The notes under the pieces: model-generated
Told to the model about the DNA's origin: nothing
Database searches by the model: none
Seen by the model: only the letters and a program-made list of their open reading frames with translations
In this document: one piece after another, positions 7,060 to 16,288 of the stretch
How the letters are laid out: every line of letters begins with the position of its first letter
Numbering within the stretch: position 1 is the stretch's first letter
Source of the DNA: Methanoperedens sp049303315
GTDB lineage: Archaea; Halobacteriota; Methanosarcinia; Methanosarcinales; Methanoperedenaceae
Direction: 5' to 3'
DNA length: 64,000 nucleotides
NCBI GenBank assembly: GCA_049303315.1
Contig: JBAQMZ010000016.1
Coordinates: forward strand, 1 to 64,000
Program-made: the position numbers and the translations under genes

Positions 7060-8451
7060 ATGAATAAATATGATTCGATTGTGGTGGGCGGAGGTATTAG
7101 TGGATTATTATCTGCTCTGGTATTATCTAAGTCAGGAAAAAAGGTACTTGTTCTTGAGAGAAATAAGAGTATAGGCAACAATTGTAATAGCTATGTTATT
7201 GATGGTTATCAGGTAGATACCGGTCCACACGCTATAACCCAGTTGCGCAAGGGTGGGCCGTTAACTTATTTAATGGATAACTATTTCGATTATATTCCGG
7301 TTTTTGTTGATTATGGAGAGTATTTTATTCGTACAGAGAACGGTTTGAAGAAAGTACCTACTGACCTCAGCGGTTATCTGACAATGGATATACTGCCAAG
7401 AAAAGACCGCCTTATAATTGCACAGGCATTGACAAAAATGCTGGTAATGTGGCAGTTTGGTACAGATCTCTCAAAGACATCTGTTTATGAATGCCTTCCG
7501 TGGGACAATCTTTCATCCGCCACGGCTGATTTTACAGATACATTTTGTTATTTCTTATCCGGGAGATCGATGAAAGAGACCTCGGTTCAGAGGATGTTTG
7601 TTGGCGGTGGATTTGTTGAAGAGAGCATTCAAAAAGACATAGCTCATGAAAAGAATCAATATTATAACCTGTATGAGGAAGCTAAGAAAGTATCTTATGT
7701 CAGCAGGTTACTAAACAATAAGAAAGTAAGCTATAATCAGTTTTATCCGCGGGACGGTCTGAAAGCCATAGTAAATGCTATATTGTATTCGATGCCAAAG
7801 ACTGTGGAGATTAAAATAAATACTGCTGTAAAAGAAATTATCGTAGAAGATAATACTGCAAAAGGGGTTTCAACAAGAGAAGATTCATATTATTCTGACT
7901 TGATTATTTATTCGGCTTTTGTTAAAGATCTTCCACAATACATTAAAGATTTGCCACCAAACTATATTTCAGATTTAAATAAAGTCAAACAATCGAAGAC
8001 TTTGACAATATGGCTTGGATTAAGCGAAGAATTCAAAGAATTCAACTATGTAGGGGGCGAAGTATGGTTCAAGAAGAAGGCCTTCTGGGCAATGCCCATA
8101 AGCAATTACAACAGGAATTTTGCTCCCAAAGGTAAAAAACTGGTTGGGTTTATGTTTTCTGTTGATGAGAATAATGATTTAGAATCAGAAAAGCGCAATG
8201 CATATGACACTATTTTACATGTATATCCCAATATAGATAAATTTATAGATATGGTTCATTATCAGATAACGACACCAGAAAAAGCTGCTGTATCAATAAA
8301 TGGATTTATTGCAGACACAGAAACTCCAATCAAAAACCTCTATATAGTCGGGACAGATGCAGATGATCGAAGTATGGGAGTGACCAGGGCTTCCTACTCT
8401 GTAGTGAAACTAATAAAGGTTTTGAAAAGAGAGGGATATATAGTTATATAA
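7060..8451 (+). CDS. FAD-dependent oxidoreductase, phytoene desaturase/isomerase type
   Basis: 463 residues with an N-terminal Rossmann dinucleotide-binding motif GGGISGLLSALVLSKSGKKV (residues 10-29) followed by the ERNKSIGN loop, and a C-terminal FAD signature around YIVGTDADDRSMGVTRASYS. The fold is that of the amine oxidase/phytoene desaturase superfamily. Substrate cannot be told; polyisoprenoid saturation or isomerisation is one option. It has its own A/T-rich promoter region. A truncated paralogue lies convergent at 8480-8622. Confidence 0.75.
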   Translation: MNKYDSIVVGGGISGLLSALVLSKSGKKVLVLERNKSIGNNCNSYVIDGYQVDTGPHAITQLRKGGPLTYLMDNYFDYIPVFVDYGEYFIRTENGLKKVPTDLSGYLTMDILPRKDRLIIAQALTKMLVMWQFGTDLSKTSVYECLPWDNLSSATADFTDTFCYFLSGRSMKETSVQRMFVGGGFVEESIQKDIAHEKNQYYNLYEEAKKVSYVSRLLNNKKVSYNQFYPRDGLKAIVNAILYSMPKTVEIKINTAVKEIIVEDNTAKGVSTREDSYYSDLIIYSAFVKDLPQYIKDLPPNYISDLNKVKQSKTLTIWLGLSEEFKEFNYVGGEVWFKKKAFWAMPISNYNRNFAPKGKKLVGFMFSVDENNDLESEKRNAYDTILHVYPNIDKFIDMVHYQITTPEKAAVSINGFIADTETPIKNLYIVGTDADDRSMGVTRASYSVVKLIKVLKREGYIVI

Positions 8452-8461
8452 AAAGAAAAAA

Positions 8462-8477
8462 ACCCTTGCAAAAGGGT
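8462..8477 (-). terminator. Terminator of the 8637-9329 transcript
   Basis: ACCCTT-TTGC-AAGGGT hairpin followed by a T-rich run on the minus strand. It would end transcription coming through the PHP gene and the broken oxidoreductase. Confidence 0.5.
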
Positions 8478-8479
8478 AT

Positions 8480-8622
8480 GGAAGCCATCTACGATGTGTA
8501 GTTGCCCCTCTACGTTCTGTTTTTTCAAGAACAAGTACCCTCTTCCCGTGCTTTGAAAGTGTCAGGGCAGACATCAGGCCGCTTATGCCTCCGCCTGCTA
8601 CGATTACATCATACTCAGGCAT
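8480..8622 (-). pseudogene. Truncated FAD oxidoreductase (N-terminal fragment)
   Basis: Starts MPEYDVIVAGGGISGLMSAL and runs through TLSKHGKRVLVLEKTERRG, a good match to the N-terminus of the 7060-8451 enzyme, then loses similarity at about 8520 and meets the neighbour's 3' end. About 45 residues of homology remain, so it cannot fold as an enzyme. It sits 14 bases downstream of the PHP gene, implying a former PHP-oxidoreductase operon. Confidence 0.7.
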
Positions 8623-8636
8623 TTTACCTCGCCATG

Positions 8637-9329
8637 CTACAATGGTTCGTTCTTATAAAAAATCTTGCTGTGGAATTCTTTTCCAAGCCTGTTAAGCCTC
8701 CGGAAGAACCCGCGAACCACCTGAATGAAGACAACATAGAGGGGAGCGACCTGTCCGCCGGGGCGGGTTTTTCCCTCCCGGATGGCTGATAATACAGCAT
8801 CTTCTCCAGAATCTGCATCTATTTCCGTAAAACCAAGACCGATTGTTGAAAGGACATGGGAATCGCTTCCACCAGTTTCAGGTTTTCCAAGGAATCGTGC
8901 CATCTCTTTCGCTTTCGTATTTTCACCGAATATGCATCTGGAATTGAAGGTCTCGATTGCGTCCACATCCAGGCCATCCACACTGCCGATGCTTCTTATT
9001 TTGAATGGATGCGCTGCCACTACAACGCCGCCTTTTTCACGGGCAATCATGATAGTCTCCTCTGGCGTGAGGTTTGGCTGGATATTTTCTCTTATCCCCA
9101 GTACGAGCAGATGCCCTTTCGTTGTTGAAACTTCGACAGCCGGAAGCACAAGTAAAGGCAGGTTCAATTCAAGAGCGCGGTTTCGGGCATGAAGGCTTCC
9201 TGCAACTGTATTATGGTCGCATATCGCAATCCCGTCAAGCCCCTTCTTCACCGCCTGTTTCAGAATGTCGTCGATGGAAAGGCTGCTATCCGAAGAGTAG
9301 TTTGAATGGATGTGAAGGTCAAAACGCAT
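8637..9329 (-). CDS. PHP-domain metal-dependent phosphoesterase
   Basis: About 230 residues from ATG 9329 (MRFDLHIHSNYSSDSSL). Metal-ligand motifs of the PHP family are all present: LHIHS, CDHNT, AVEVS, AAHPF and GGSDSH. This is the stand-alone YciV/RNase AM-like PHP type, which hydrolyses phosphoester bonds in nucleotides or RNA ends. The C-terminal 40 residues are basic and hydrophobic (VVFIQVVRGFFRRLNRL) and may be a membrane- or RNA-binding tail. The upstream in-frame TTG at 9347 is less likely as start. Confidence 0.8.
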   Translation of the reverse strand: MRFDLHIHSNYSSDSSLSIDDILKQAVKKGLDGIAICDHNTVAGSLHARNRALELNLPLLVLPAVEVSTTKGHLLVLGIRENIQPNLTPEETIMIAREKGGVVVAAHPFKIRSIGSVDGLDVDAIETFNSRCIFGENTKAKEMARFLGKPETGGSDSHVLSTIGLGFTEIDADSGEDAVLSAIREGKTRPGGQVAPLYVVFIQVVRGFFRRLNRLGKEFHSKIFYKNEPL

Positions 9330-9477
9330 TATGTTTATATTTCCCAAGATATTAAAAAAGTTAACTCATGAGACGACACCGAGTACGCAGAAAAAAAGTT
9401 TTTATTTAGTCTCACCGCAGAAATAGGTAATTTATTTAAAGACCCAGTATCAACATCAAAAGGCAGATGACAAATAC

Positions 9478-10195
9478 ATGAACCCGATAACCCGGACTGC
9501 CCCGCGATACGATATGCTTTTCAGCAATGGTGAGTTCAACGGAACCCTCCTTGTCGGACCTGACCCGCTCGGGGCAGATTTTGACTACAGGGTATTCCTG
9601 GAGGCCAGGCGAATACTGAGAAAGATAGGCTTTCGTATGAATGACGGCAAACGCGGGTTCGAGGAATACCAGAAAAATTTCAATTGCGATAATAAAAATA
9701 TCAAAGCGCGCATACGACTTGTCCTCGGGCGCAATTATGACGGGAACCTGCAGGAATTCTGGCGGGAATCGCTGGCACATGAAGATTTCATTTATCTAAA
9801 AACCCATGCAGGATATGGCAAACATCTAAGCCTGAGCAATGATGTGCGTTACTTTACCGATGCCATGAAGGAAGGGTTTGTCCATCCTGAAAAAAAAACC
9901 ATACCAGTTGTATTATCTTGATTGCTGCAAGAGTGAGATGTACTACAAAGATGTGTTCCGAAACTTTATTGGGAGCGATTGTGTCGATCTTATTTTGCAT
10001 AAATGGTTCTGTGATTACAAGATAATAGGACCCGTCATGGTGCTTATCCGGGAACTGATGGAAGGTTCAGATTTTGAGACAATTGTTTCGAAAATGAACG
10101 ATGAATATGGAATCCCGCATTTTGATGTGGAAGATGACCCTGCGGATATGACGCTGGATAGGAAGATGGTCACTTATTCTGTAGGCGAGAGGTAA
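9478..10195 (+). pseudogene. Frameshifted gene, possible CHAT/caspase-like protein
   Basis: Two overlapping frames (9478-9921 and 9878-10195) join into one protein of about 238 residues if one base is removed from the nine-A run at 9890-9898. The junction then reads HPEKKPYQLYYLDCCKSEM. FIYLKTHAGYGKHL (His110) followed by YYLDCCKS fits the His...(D)xC dyad pattern of clan CD proteases (CHAT/caspase), and the following stretch GPVMVLIRELMEGSDF resembles the post-Cys helix region. The family call is my inference. The gene may be inactivated, slip during expression, or carry a sequencing error. Confidence 0.5.
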
Positions 10196-10263
10196 AAATA
10201 GAACATTTATCATTACAGGAAACATTGATGACATATCAGCGAGATTTTGGAAAAAAAGATACG

Positions 10264-11013
10264 ATGGATATAAGGTTTTATAAGAAACCGGAAATGACAA
10301 ACCCACGAATGCTGGTCGGTCTTCCTGGTATGGGAATGGTTGCAAGGACTACTGTTAACTATTTTATAGAATTCTTAAAGCCTGAATTGTTTGCGGATAT
10401 TCCGGTGCCTTATCTCTCGCCTTCAATTGCCTTTTTTGAGAAGGGCCTGGTAGTACCTGTGGACAGGGATAAAAGCCCTTTCAAGTTCTACTATTCGCAG
10501 GAAAAAAATATCATATTGTTCTCGGGCGATATGCAAATTGGCTATATCGCAAAGGATAATGAACTCGCTGAAAAAATAATCGAAGCTGCGAAGCTTTGCG
10601 GGGTTGGTACTGTTTATACTGTAATAGCAACGCAGGTAAAAAAATATGTTGAGGAACCGCAGGTATTCGGGGTCGCAACATCACCTGAACTTCTGGAATT
10701 TTTAAAAAGTAAAGGGGTGGAGATAGCGGATGGCAGCCTGCAAATAAGCGGGGTTAATGGACTTGTAATCGAATATGCAAAGCGCAATGGGATTAATGGA
10801 ATATCTTTACTCAGCGAGACGGTTTTTCCTGAGGCGCTGGATATAAAAGCATGTTATGCAGGGATAAAGAAGGTTTCTCTGCTTCTGGGAATTGAGATTG
10901 ATATGAGCAGGATTGAGAGCGAAGCAAAGAAATTCGATGAAGGTTTTAAAAGGTATTTGAAAGAAATCCAGGAAAAGAGGAGAAAAGAGGAGGATTTGGG
11001 GTATATTGGGTGA
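10264..11013 (+). CDS. PAC2 family protein (proteasome assembly chaperone-like)
   Basis: About 250 residues. The start MDIRFYKKPEMTNPRMLVGL and the glycine-rich LVGLPGMGMVARTTVNYF fit the archaeal PAC2 family (PF09754), related to eukaryotic PAC2 and to an ATP-grasp-like group of archaeal proteins. VFGVATSPELLEFLKSKGV and NGLVIEYAKRNGINGISLLSET are typical. Charged C-terminal helix (EIQEKRRKEEDLGYIG). Biochemical role in archaea is not settled. An in-frame ATG at 10228 would add 12 residues; the family fit favours 10264. Confidence 0.8.
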   Translation: MDIRFYKKPEMTNPRMLVGLPGMGMVARTTVNYFIEFLKPELFADIPVPYLSPSIAFFEKGLVVPVDRDKSPFKFYYSQEKNIILFSGDMQIGYIAKDNELAEKIIEAAKLCGVGTVYTVIATQVKKYVEEPQVFGVATSPELLEFLKSKGVEIADGSLQISGVNGLVIEYAKRNGINGISLLSETVFPEALDIKACYAGIKKVSLLLGIEIDMSRIESEAKKFDEGFKRYLKEIQEKRRKEEDLGYIG

Positions 11014-11082
11014 GGGGTTTTAATCTGGTGATAAAGCCTATGAAGACGTTGTGTTTTTTGTCATCCTGTTTCCTGATTAAAA

Positions 11083-12132
11083 CTATTCCAAATTCTTAAG
11101 CTCATATTTCTTGCTTCCGCATCCAATTTTTTGGGCAGCTTCGATATGTACCCACGGATCCACGCCCCAAACATTGTATATCGATTTTCCATCTGGTTTC
11201 ATTCTCCTGTTAATCAGATCGACTGTCGCAGAATCAATTGCCACAGGGTCTTTTCCAGCCAGGATTCCTATGTCTTCAACAAAGCGCTCCCCCGAAAAAT
11301 TGAAGCAATCGCAGCCCGGTGTGAGGTCGTAGACCCAGTTAATATATCCAATCCGCCCATTCAGCGCTTTTATCGGGCCAAGCGAAGCTTCACCCAGCCT
11401 CTTTTGCATTTTATCTGTCGCATCCGGGGGAGGAATTATCGCCTCCTGCTGGCATGCATCAGCGCAGGAAAGCTCACCGCAGCATTTTGTATGGTCGATA
11501 ACAGGTGGGGTTATGGCACCCCACGGGCATACTTCCACACAATCCCCGCACTGTATGCATTTTTCGGGGTCAATGGTCGGCCTGCCCACCTCATGCACCT
11601 TTATCTTTCCCGCCCTGTCAAGACATCCCATGCCCAGGTGCTTTACCGCGCCCCCGAATCCTGAAGCAGGATGCCCTTTTCCATGGGAAATGACAATCAT
11701 CGAATCGGCTTCCGCGATGGCAGAGGCAACCGTAATGCTGCCAAGCGCTTCCCCATTAATCACTATCTCCTTGCCATCACCGCCTCTTAAGCCGTCAGCC
11801 ACAATAAAAGGGGCGTTCATGCTCGCATGTGTAAAACCGTTCATTGAAGCGCCTTTTATAAGGTTCGGCGCGTTCAGTTTCATCCCCTTGTATAATGTAG
11901 TGGTGTCGGTTACAAACGGTATTCCTCCAGCCTCCAGTACAAGGTCAACCACCGTCCTTGCAATTACAGGTCTTATGTGGGTCGTATTCCCATATTCCCC
12001 GGGATGTATTTTTATTGCTACAATATCACCTTTTTTGATAGGTGAAATATACGGAAAAATTCTCTTTATCTGTTCAGGCTGGTTATCTTCAGGCTTTGTG
12101 ATTTTTGCATCTTTGAATAATATATTACTCAG
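11083..12132 (-). CDS. DUF362 protein with two 4Fe-4S clusters
   Basis: DUF362 domain (IHPGEYGNTTHIRP, SHGKGHPASGFGGAVKHLGMG) interrupted by a ferredoxin-type insert with CIQCGDCVEVCPWGAI and a second CCGELSCADACQQEAI cluster. Such Fe-S proteins are common in methanogens; role unknown, presumably redox. The ORF runs upstream to 12273, but a TTTAAATA promoter at 12173-12180 lies inside that extension. After it come GAGGAGGGA and an in-frame CTG at 12132, giving 349 residues. The proposed start is thus CTG; no in-frame ATG, GTG or TTG exists between promoter and conserved region. Confidence 0.8.
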   Translation of the reverse strand: MSNILFKDAKITKPEDNQPEQIKRIFPYISPIKKGDIVAIKIHPGEYGNTTHIRPVIARTVVDLVLEAGGIPFVTDTTTLYKGMKLNAPNLIKGASMNGFTHASMNAPFIVADGLRGGDGKEIVINGEALGSITVASAIAEADSMIVISHGKGHPASGFGGAVKHLGMGCLDRAGKIKVHEVGRPTIDPEKCIQCGDCVEVCPWGAITPPVIDHTKCCGELSCADACQQEAIIPPPDATDKMQKRLGEASLGPIKALNGRIGYINWVYDLTPGCDCFNFSGERFVEDIGILAGKDPVAIDSATVDLINRRMKPDGKSIYNVWGVDPWVHIEAAQKIGCGSKKYELKNLE

Positions 12133-12172
12133 GAATATCCCTCCTCGTCTGTTTTGGTTTGTGATATTATAG

Positions 12173-12180
12173 TATTTAAA
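12173..12180 (-). promoter_or_regulatory. TATA box of the DUF362 gene
   Basis: TTTAAATA on the minus strand, about 40 bases before the proposed CTG start and after the spurious upstream ATG codons. Confidence 0.5.
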
Positions 12181-12205
12181 CTGCATAGTATTAAAAACCA
12201 CAATA

Positions 12206-12214
12206 TTTATATAA
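12206..12214 (+). promoter_or_regulatory. TATA box of the 12258 small gene
   Basis: TTTATATAA, about 44 bases before ATG 12258, which also has a GGGGGAAGGG Shine-Dalgarno-like stretch. Confidence 0.5.
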
Positions 12215-12257
12215 CCTCTAGTTAATATATGATTAATCAAAAATGGGGGAAGGGTTA

Positions 12258-12419
12258 ATGTTAGAAACATCAAAAGAAAGAGTAAAACTGCTCAAAGCCG
12301 GTATCCCAGGCAAGAGAATAGAAACAATGTATATAAAATTCAATAATTTCAAGATAGTCCAGAAACCCGTACTTTTTGAGCTGGTTGAAACCGATTCAAA
12401 AAACATTGAAAAATTATAA
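12258..12419 (+). CDS. Small conserved archaeal protein, 53 aa
   Basis: ATG to TAA, MLETSKERVKLLKAGIPGKR... ending NIEKL. The pattern 'ERVKLLKAG(I)xGKxIExxYI' followed by NNFKIV and PVLFELVE is familiar from abundant small proteins of Methanosarcinales genomes, with no assigned function. Independent promoter and ribosome-binding site support expression. Confidence 0.7.
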   Translation: MLETSKERVKLLKAGIPGKRIETMYIKFNNFKIVQKPVLFELVETDSKNIEKL

Positions 12420-12501
12420 CAGCCTCTGTTATTTAACACCTTTTCTTAAGATTGCTGTTTAATAAAATTTATATGTGCCAACTGCGTTAACAGACGAGCC
12501 T

Positions 12502-12675
12502 ATGACTGTAAATGTAAATCGTTATAAATGCGGATACTGCGGAGCATGCGTGGGTGTATGCCCGGTAGGAGCGCTTGAACTGGCAGAGACATGGATAGAG
12601 GTGGATAATACGTGCACCAGTTGCGGCGTATGCGCGAAGATATGTCCTGTGGGGGCGCTGGTGGTTGTTAAATGA
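12502..12675 (+). CDS. 2[4Fe-4S] ferredoxin
   Basis: 57 residues from ATG 12502 (MTVNVNRYKC). Two CxxCxxCxxxCP motifs (CGYCGACVGVCP and CTSCGVCAKICP). A TATA-like TTTATATG at 12468-12475 makes the upstream GTG at 12475 an unlikely start. The stop overlaps the ATG of geranylgeranyl reductase (ATGA), so the ferredoxin probably supplies electrons to that reductase, which needs reduced ferredoxin or similar donors. Confidence 0.85.
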   Translation: MTVNVNRYKCGYCGACVGVCPVGALELAETWIEVDNTCTSCGVCAKICPVGALVVVK

Positions 12676-13850
12676 AAAACACGTACGACATAATAGTTGT
12701 TGGAGCAGGCCCGGCAGGTTCAATCACCGCAAAAACCGCCGCTTCAGGCGGGCTTGATGTCCTGCTTATTGAAAAGAGGCAGGAGATAGGGGACCCTGTG
12801 AGATGTGCCGAAGGTGTAGGAAAAGAAGCTTTGAAAAAACACATAGAACCCGACCCGCGATGGATAGCTGCAGAAGTAAAAGGTTCCAAGATACTCGCAC
12901 CAGATGGAACTGAAATCAAAATGTCAGAAGAAGCGTCAAGCGGAAAGGCTGGTTACACTCTTGAAAGAAAGGTCTTTGACCGGGCGCTTGCCCAGCAGGC
13001 TGCCATGGCAGGGGCAGAAGTGATGGTAAAGACGCGGGCGACCGGATTATTGCGGAATAACGGCAAGGTAACAGGGATAAATGCCATGTATATGGGGGAA
13101 ACCCATGAAATCAAAGCTGATATCGTAATAGGTGCTGACGGCGTAGAATCAAAAGTAGGAAGATGGGGCGGAATAGATACGTCATTAAAGCCCGGGGATA
13201 TCGATACCTGCGCACAGTTCCTGGTTTCAAATATCGACGCAGGTGAATACAGTATGTTCTATCTGGGTGAAAAATATACGCCCGGAGGGTATGTATGGGT
13301 ATTCCCTAAAGGCAAACACACAGCGAATGTCGGGTTGGGACTCCTTGGAAGCAAATCGGGAAATGTCAGGGCAATCACGCTTCTTGAGAAATTCATAAAA
13401 GATTATATGCCGCATGTCAAAATCCTGGAAATGGTGGTTGGCGGAGTCCCGGTAAGCGGGCCGATTAAACAGACAGTAACGGATGGGCTGATGCTTGTGG
13501 GCGATGCTGCCAGACAATCAGACCCTTTGACGGGCGGTGGCATCATCAACGCGATGGATGCGGGGGAGATGGCAGGGGAAGTTTGTATCAAGGCAAAAGA
13601 AATAGGAGATTATTCTGTTAAGACTTTAAAAGAATATGAGGATAAATGGCGCGCAACTATCGGGAAAGAACTCAGCAAATCCCTTGTCGTCAAGAATATG
13701 CTCCTCAAACTCACTGATGAACAATTAAACCAGCTTGCTCATTCGCTTAAAGGGATAGATACGAGCAAAATGGCGTTGCCTGTCGTATTGCCTATTTTAT
13801 TCAAGAAGAATCCCAGGATATTGTGGGAATTGAGAACGCTGTTCGTGTAA
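12672..13850 (+). CDS. Digeranylgeranylglycerophospholipid reductase (GGR)
   Basis: 392 residues, FAD-dependent. N-terminal Rossmann motif VVGAGPAGSITAKTAA (residues 9-24), the EIGDPVRCAEGV substrate/FAD loop characteristic of archaeal GGR, GADGVESKVGRW in the middle and GDAARQSDPLTGGGI near residue 277. It saturates the geranylgeranyl chains of archaeal membrane lipids. Translationally coupled to the ferredoxin gene before it. Length is usual for the family. Confidence 0.9.
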   Translation: MKNTYDIIVVGAGPAGSITAKTAASGGLDVLLIEKRQEIGDPVRCAEGVGKEALKKHIEPDPRWIAAEVKGSKILAPDGTEIKMSEEASSGKAGYTLERKVFDRALAQQAAMAGAEVMVKTRATGLLRNNGKVTGINAMYMGETHEIKADIVIGADGVESKVGRWGGIDTSLKPGDIDTCAQFLVSNIDAGEYSMFYLGEKYTPGGYVWVFPKGKHTANVGLGLLGSKSGNVRAITLLEKFIKDYMPHVKILEMVVGGVPVSGPIKQTVTDGLMLVGDAARQSDPLTGGGIINAMDAGEMAGEVCIKAKEIGDYSVKTLKEYEDKWRATIGKELSKSLVVKNMLLKLTDEQLNQLAHSLKGIDTSKMALPVVLPILFKKNPRILWELRTLFV

Positions 13851-13880
13851 AATTAAAAAATTGATTATTCTTTTCTAATT

Positions 13881-15365
13881 TCATTCCTTCCCGAAGAAGC
13901 TTCTCATCATCGGGTGCATCTCCATCATCTGCTGGCTCGCTATGTCCTCATACAGCCTGTACATGATGCTGACCGTGAGCAACAATCCCGTCCCACCTGC
14001 GCCTCCAAGAGTCCCGAGAAGGCTGGCTACGAGCGTGAGCAAACCTATGAACGCGCCGCCTATTACAGTCACCTTGGGGATATACCGCTGCATCACGCGT
14101 TCAAGCGTTCCGCTGCTTCTGCGGTAGCCTGGTATCTGCATCCCTGACTTCTGGATTTTTTCAGCCACGTTCTTTGCACCCATACCTGTTGTTTCAATCC
14201 AGAAGAGAGCAAATATTATACCGCCAATTATTAGCATGAAAGCATCGGTCAGGACATGAAGCACAATCTGCCATATAGCCGGAGGCGCGACTCCGAGACT
14301 TGTGAACTGAGATGACACAAGTGATGGCATCCAGTTATTAGGTCCCTGGATAGGAGAAAGATAATACATAAGACCATTTATTGGTGTTGCCTGCTTGAAT
14401 TCACCCAATAAATTAATGCCCCTGCTTGAAAGGATAAGTCCCACCATCTGGATATTCGCCTGAAGCGCCCTCACCAAGATCATGGGCAAAACACTTGCAT
14501 AGATAAGTTTCACAGGGAATCGCCCGCGTGCGCCTCTTACAGCGGCATGAGCCAGTGGAATCTCAATCCTCGTGCTTTCAACATAAACTACCATCAAATA
14601 GATTATTACAGTACTGAGCAGCGCCAGGATACCGCCTTTCACCAGTAAAAATAATATCCCGTCACCGGTCAGGAGATAATCAAGACCGATGTTCGATGAC
14701 GGACTTGCGATATAAATCCATTTCGGGATAAGCCCGATCGGGAACCCTGTCTCATCGGCTTTCCAGTTGAATATGCCAGTAACGATCTGCTGCGATACGC
14801 CGGCGATAATGAACATTCCCACGCCTGAACCTATGCCCCATTTGGAGACTATCTCATCCATGTAGAGAATCAGCACACCGCCGATGCATATCTGTATGAA
14901 CAGCAATATGGTTATCCAGCTGACACTAATATTGAGCTGCGCTGCAAGCCCTGCATCGGCTTTCATATAGCCGCCAAGGATTTGCGGCAGCGCCTCAAGG
15001 GCTATCATTACAAAGACAAGTAATTTCTGCAGACCCTGGAAAATGGCCTGCTGATGCGGATTTGTAAGATCCATCCTGATAACATTTGCCCCCACCAGTA
15101 ATTGCAGAACTATTGACGCCGTTACTATGGGTCCTATGCCCAGTACCATGAGCGAACCTGACGCGCCGGCAAAGAATGCACGGTAGAGTTCAAAAAGATC
15201 TATTGAGCTTTTATCAAGCCCGAACAAAGGTATGTTCGCCAGGACAAAATAAAGGACAAGAATCCCAAGCGTCCATCCCAGTCTTTTCTTGAAATGCACA
15301 TGACCTTCGGGACGCGAAACCGCAGGAAGGCGATTCAACAGGGGGGCAAGACTTTCAAATGCCAT
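13881..15365 (-). CDS. secY: Protein translocase subunit SecY
   Basis: 494 residues, ten predicted transmembrane helices, channel of the Sec translocon with SecE and Sec-beta. The N-terminal RLPAVSRPEGHVHFKKRLGW, the helix-2 plug region (IDLFELYRAFFAGASGSLMVLGIGPIVTASI) and the cytoplasmic loop with STRIEIPLAHAAVRGARGRFPV are typical of archaeal SecY. It is the last gene of the ribosomal cluster, 7 bases after uL15. Confidence 0.95.
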   Translation of the reverse strand: MAFESLAPLLNRLPAVSRPEGHVHFKKRLGWTLGILVLYFVLANIPLFGLDKSSIDLFELYRAFFAGASGSLMVLGIGPIVTASIVLQLLVGANVIRMDLTNPHQQAIFQGLQKLLVFVMIALEALPQILGGYMKADAGLAAQLNISVSWITILLFIQICIGGVLILYMDEIVSKWGIGSGVGMFIIAGVSQQIVTGIFNWKADETGFPIGLIPKWIYIASPSSNIGLDYLLTGDGILFLLVKGGILALLSTVIIYLMVVYVESTRIEIPLAHAAVRGARGRFPVKLIYASVLPMILVRALQANIQMVGLILSSRGINLLGEFKQATPINGLMYYLSPIQGPNNWMPSLVSSQFTSLGVAPPAIWQIVLHVLTDAFMLIIGGIIFALFWIETTGMGAKNVAEKIQKSGMQIPGYRRSSGTLERVMQRYIPKVTVIGGAFIGLLTLVASLLGTLGGAGGTGLLLTVSIMYRLYEDIASQQMMEMHPMMRSFFGKE

Positions 15366-15371
15366 ATTTTT

Positions 15372-15818
15372 TCACTCTGCTTTAGGGAGCTCCGAAGCTT
15401 TTACCTGTCCTTTGGCTTCTTCGATTTTCTGTTTTGCAACAGATGAGAATTCATTAGCCGTAATAAAGAGCGGTTTTGTCACTTTTCCACTGCCAAGCAC
15501 TTTCTCAATACCGATATTTGCAAGGTCTATGTGGAACGCTTCGCCTTTCTTTTCAGCAAAGCCGTCTATCACCAATTGCTCTATGGCTTCATCGAGTTCA
15601 CCTACATTGACGATTACTTTATCGGAAGCAACCGACAACGGTCTTTTGAACCCGTGTTTGCCAAAGCTTAAACCTCGCTGCATTGACCTGACAAAGTGGT
15701 GTTTGCATGTGCCTGCATTCCCTCGTCCTCCACGGCTTCCACCGCCTCTCCTGTTCTTATGCGTGCCACCGCCGCAGGTTCTTGAACCCCTGAATTTCTT
15801 TGTTTTTTGTTTTGCCAT
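15372..15818 (-). CDS. rpl15: Ribosomal protein uL15
   Basis: 148 residues. N-terminal RNA-binding tail RGSRTCGGGTHKNRRGGGSR, Gly/Arg-rich, then a globular domain. Last ribosomal gene before secY in the spc-type cluster. Confidence 0.93.
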   Translation of the reverse strand: MAKQKTKKFRGSRTCGGGTHKNRRGGGSRGGRGNAGTCKHHFVRSMQRGLSFGKHGFKRPLSVASDKVIVNVGELDEAIEQLVIDGFAEKKGEAFHIDLANIGIEKVLGSGKVTKPLFITANEFSSVAKQKIEEAKGQVKASELPKAE

Positions 15819-15823
15819 AATAA

Positions 15824-16285
15824 TTACCTCATCTTGTTTAACAGGGCATTGATCTCAGCGCCATGGAATCCAAGGTCTCCCCCTTCCTGGAATGTCCTTT
15901 TTGTGCCTTTAAGACCTTTTCTTGCCGGATGCATCCTGAAAACAGGCTTTAATTTAGGAACGTCGGATAAAGAGGATTTTCCTTCACAAATGGCTTTTGC
16001 CAGTTCACCAAACGATTTGAATTTAGTATTCTTCGTAAGGTACTCAAGGGTCAAAGCGTCCCCGCCTTCGAGCCGTCCTCTATTTTCCAGCATCTGTGCA
16101 AGAGTTTCAGGACTAATAATGCCCCAGGCAATGTAATCTTTTGCTTTATGAATCATACCATGATAATTTGGCGTCTCGGGGAGTAATACACAATGATTTA
16201 TCCTGTCAAGACGTATCATGCTCAATGTATCCCTGATATCCTGTCGCGTCTTCACGCCGCCGCGAAGTCGAACTGCTGCGTACAT
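15824..16285 (-). CDS. rpl30: Ribosomal protein uL30
   Basis: 153 residues, archaeal long form. MYAAVRLRGGVKTRQDIRDTL and the RLDRINHCVLLPE segment are diagnostic. Located 5 bases upstream of uL15 and 3 bases after uS5 in the spc block. Confidence 0.93.
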   Translation of the reverse strand: MYAAVRLRGGVKTRQDIRDTLSMIRLDRINHCVLLPETPNYHGMIHKAKDYIAWGIISPETLAQMLENRGRLEGGDALTLEYLTKNTKFKSFGELAKAICEGKSSLSDVPKLKPVFRMHPARKGLKGTKRTFQEGGDLGFHGAEINALLNKMR

Positions 16286-16288
16286 TTT

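Noticed and set aside
12133..12273. Longer start of the DUF362 protein
   Set aside because: A TATA box lies within it and the residues have no family counterpart.
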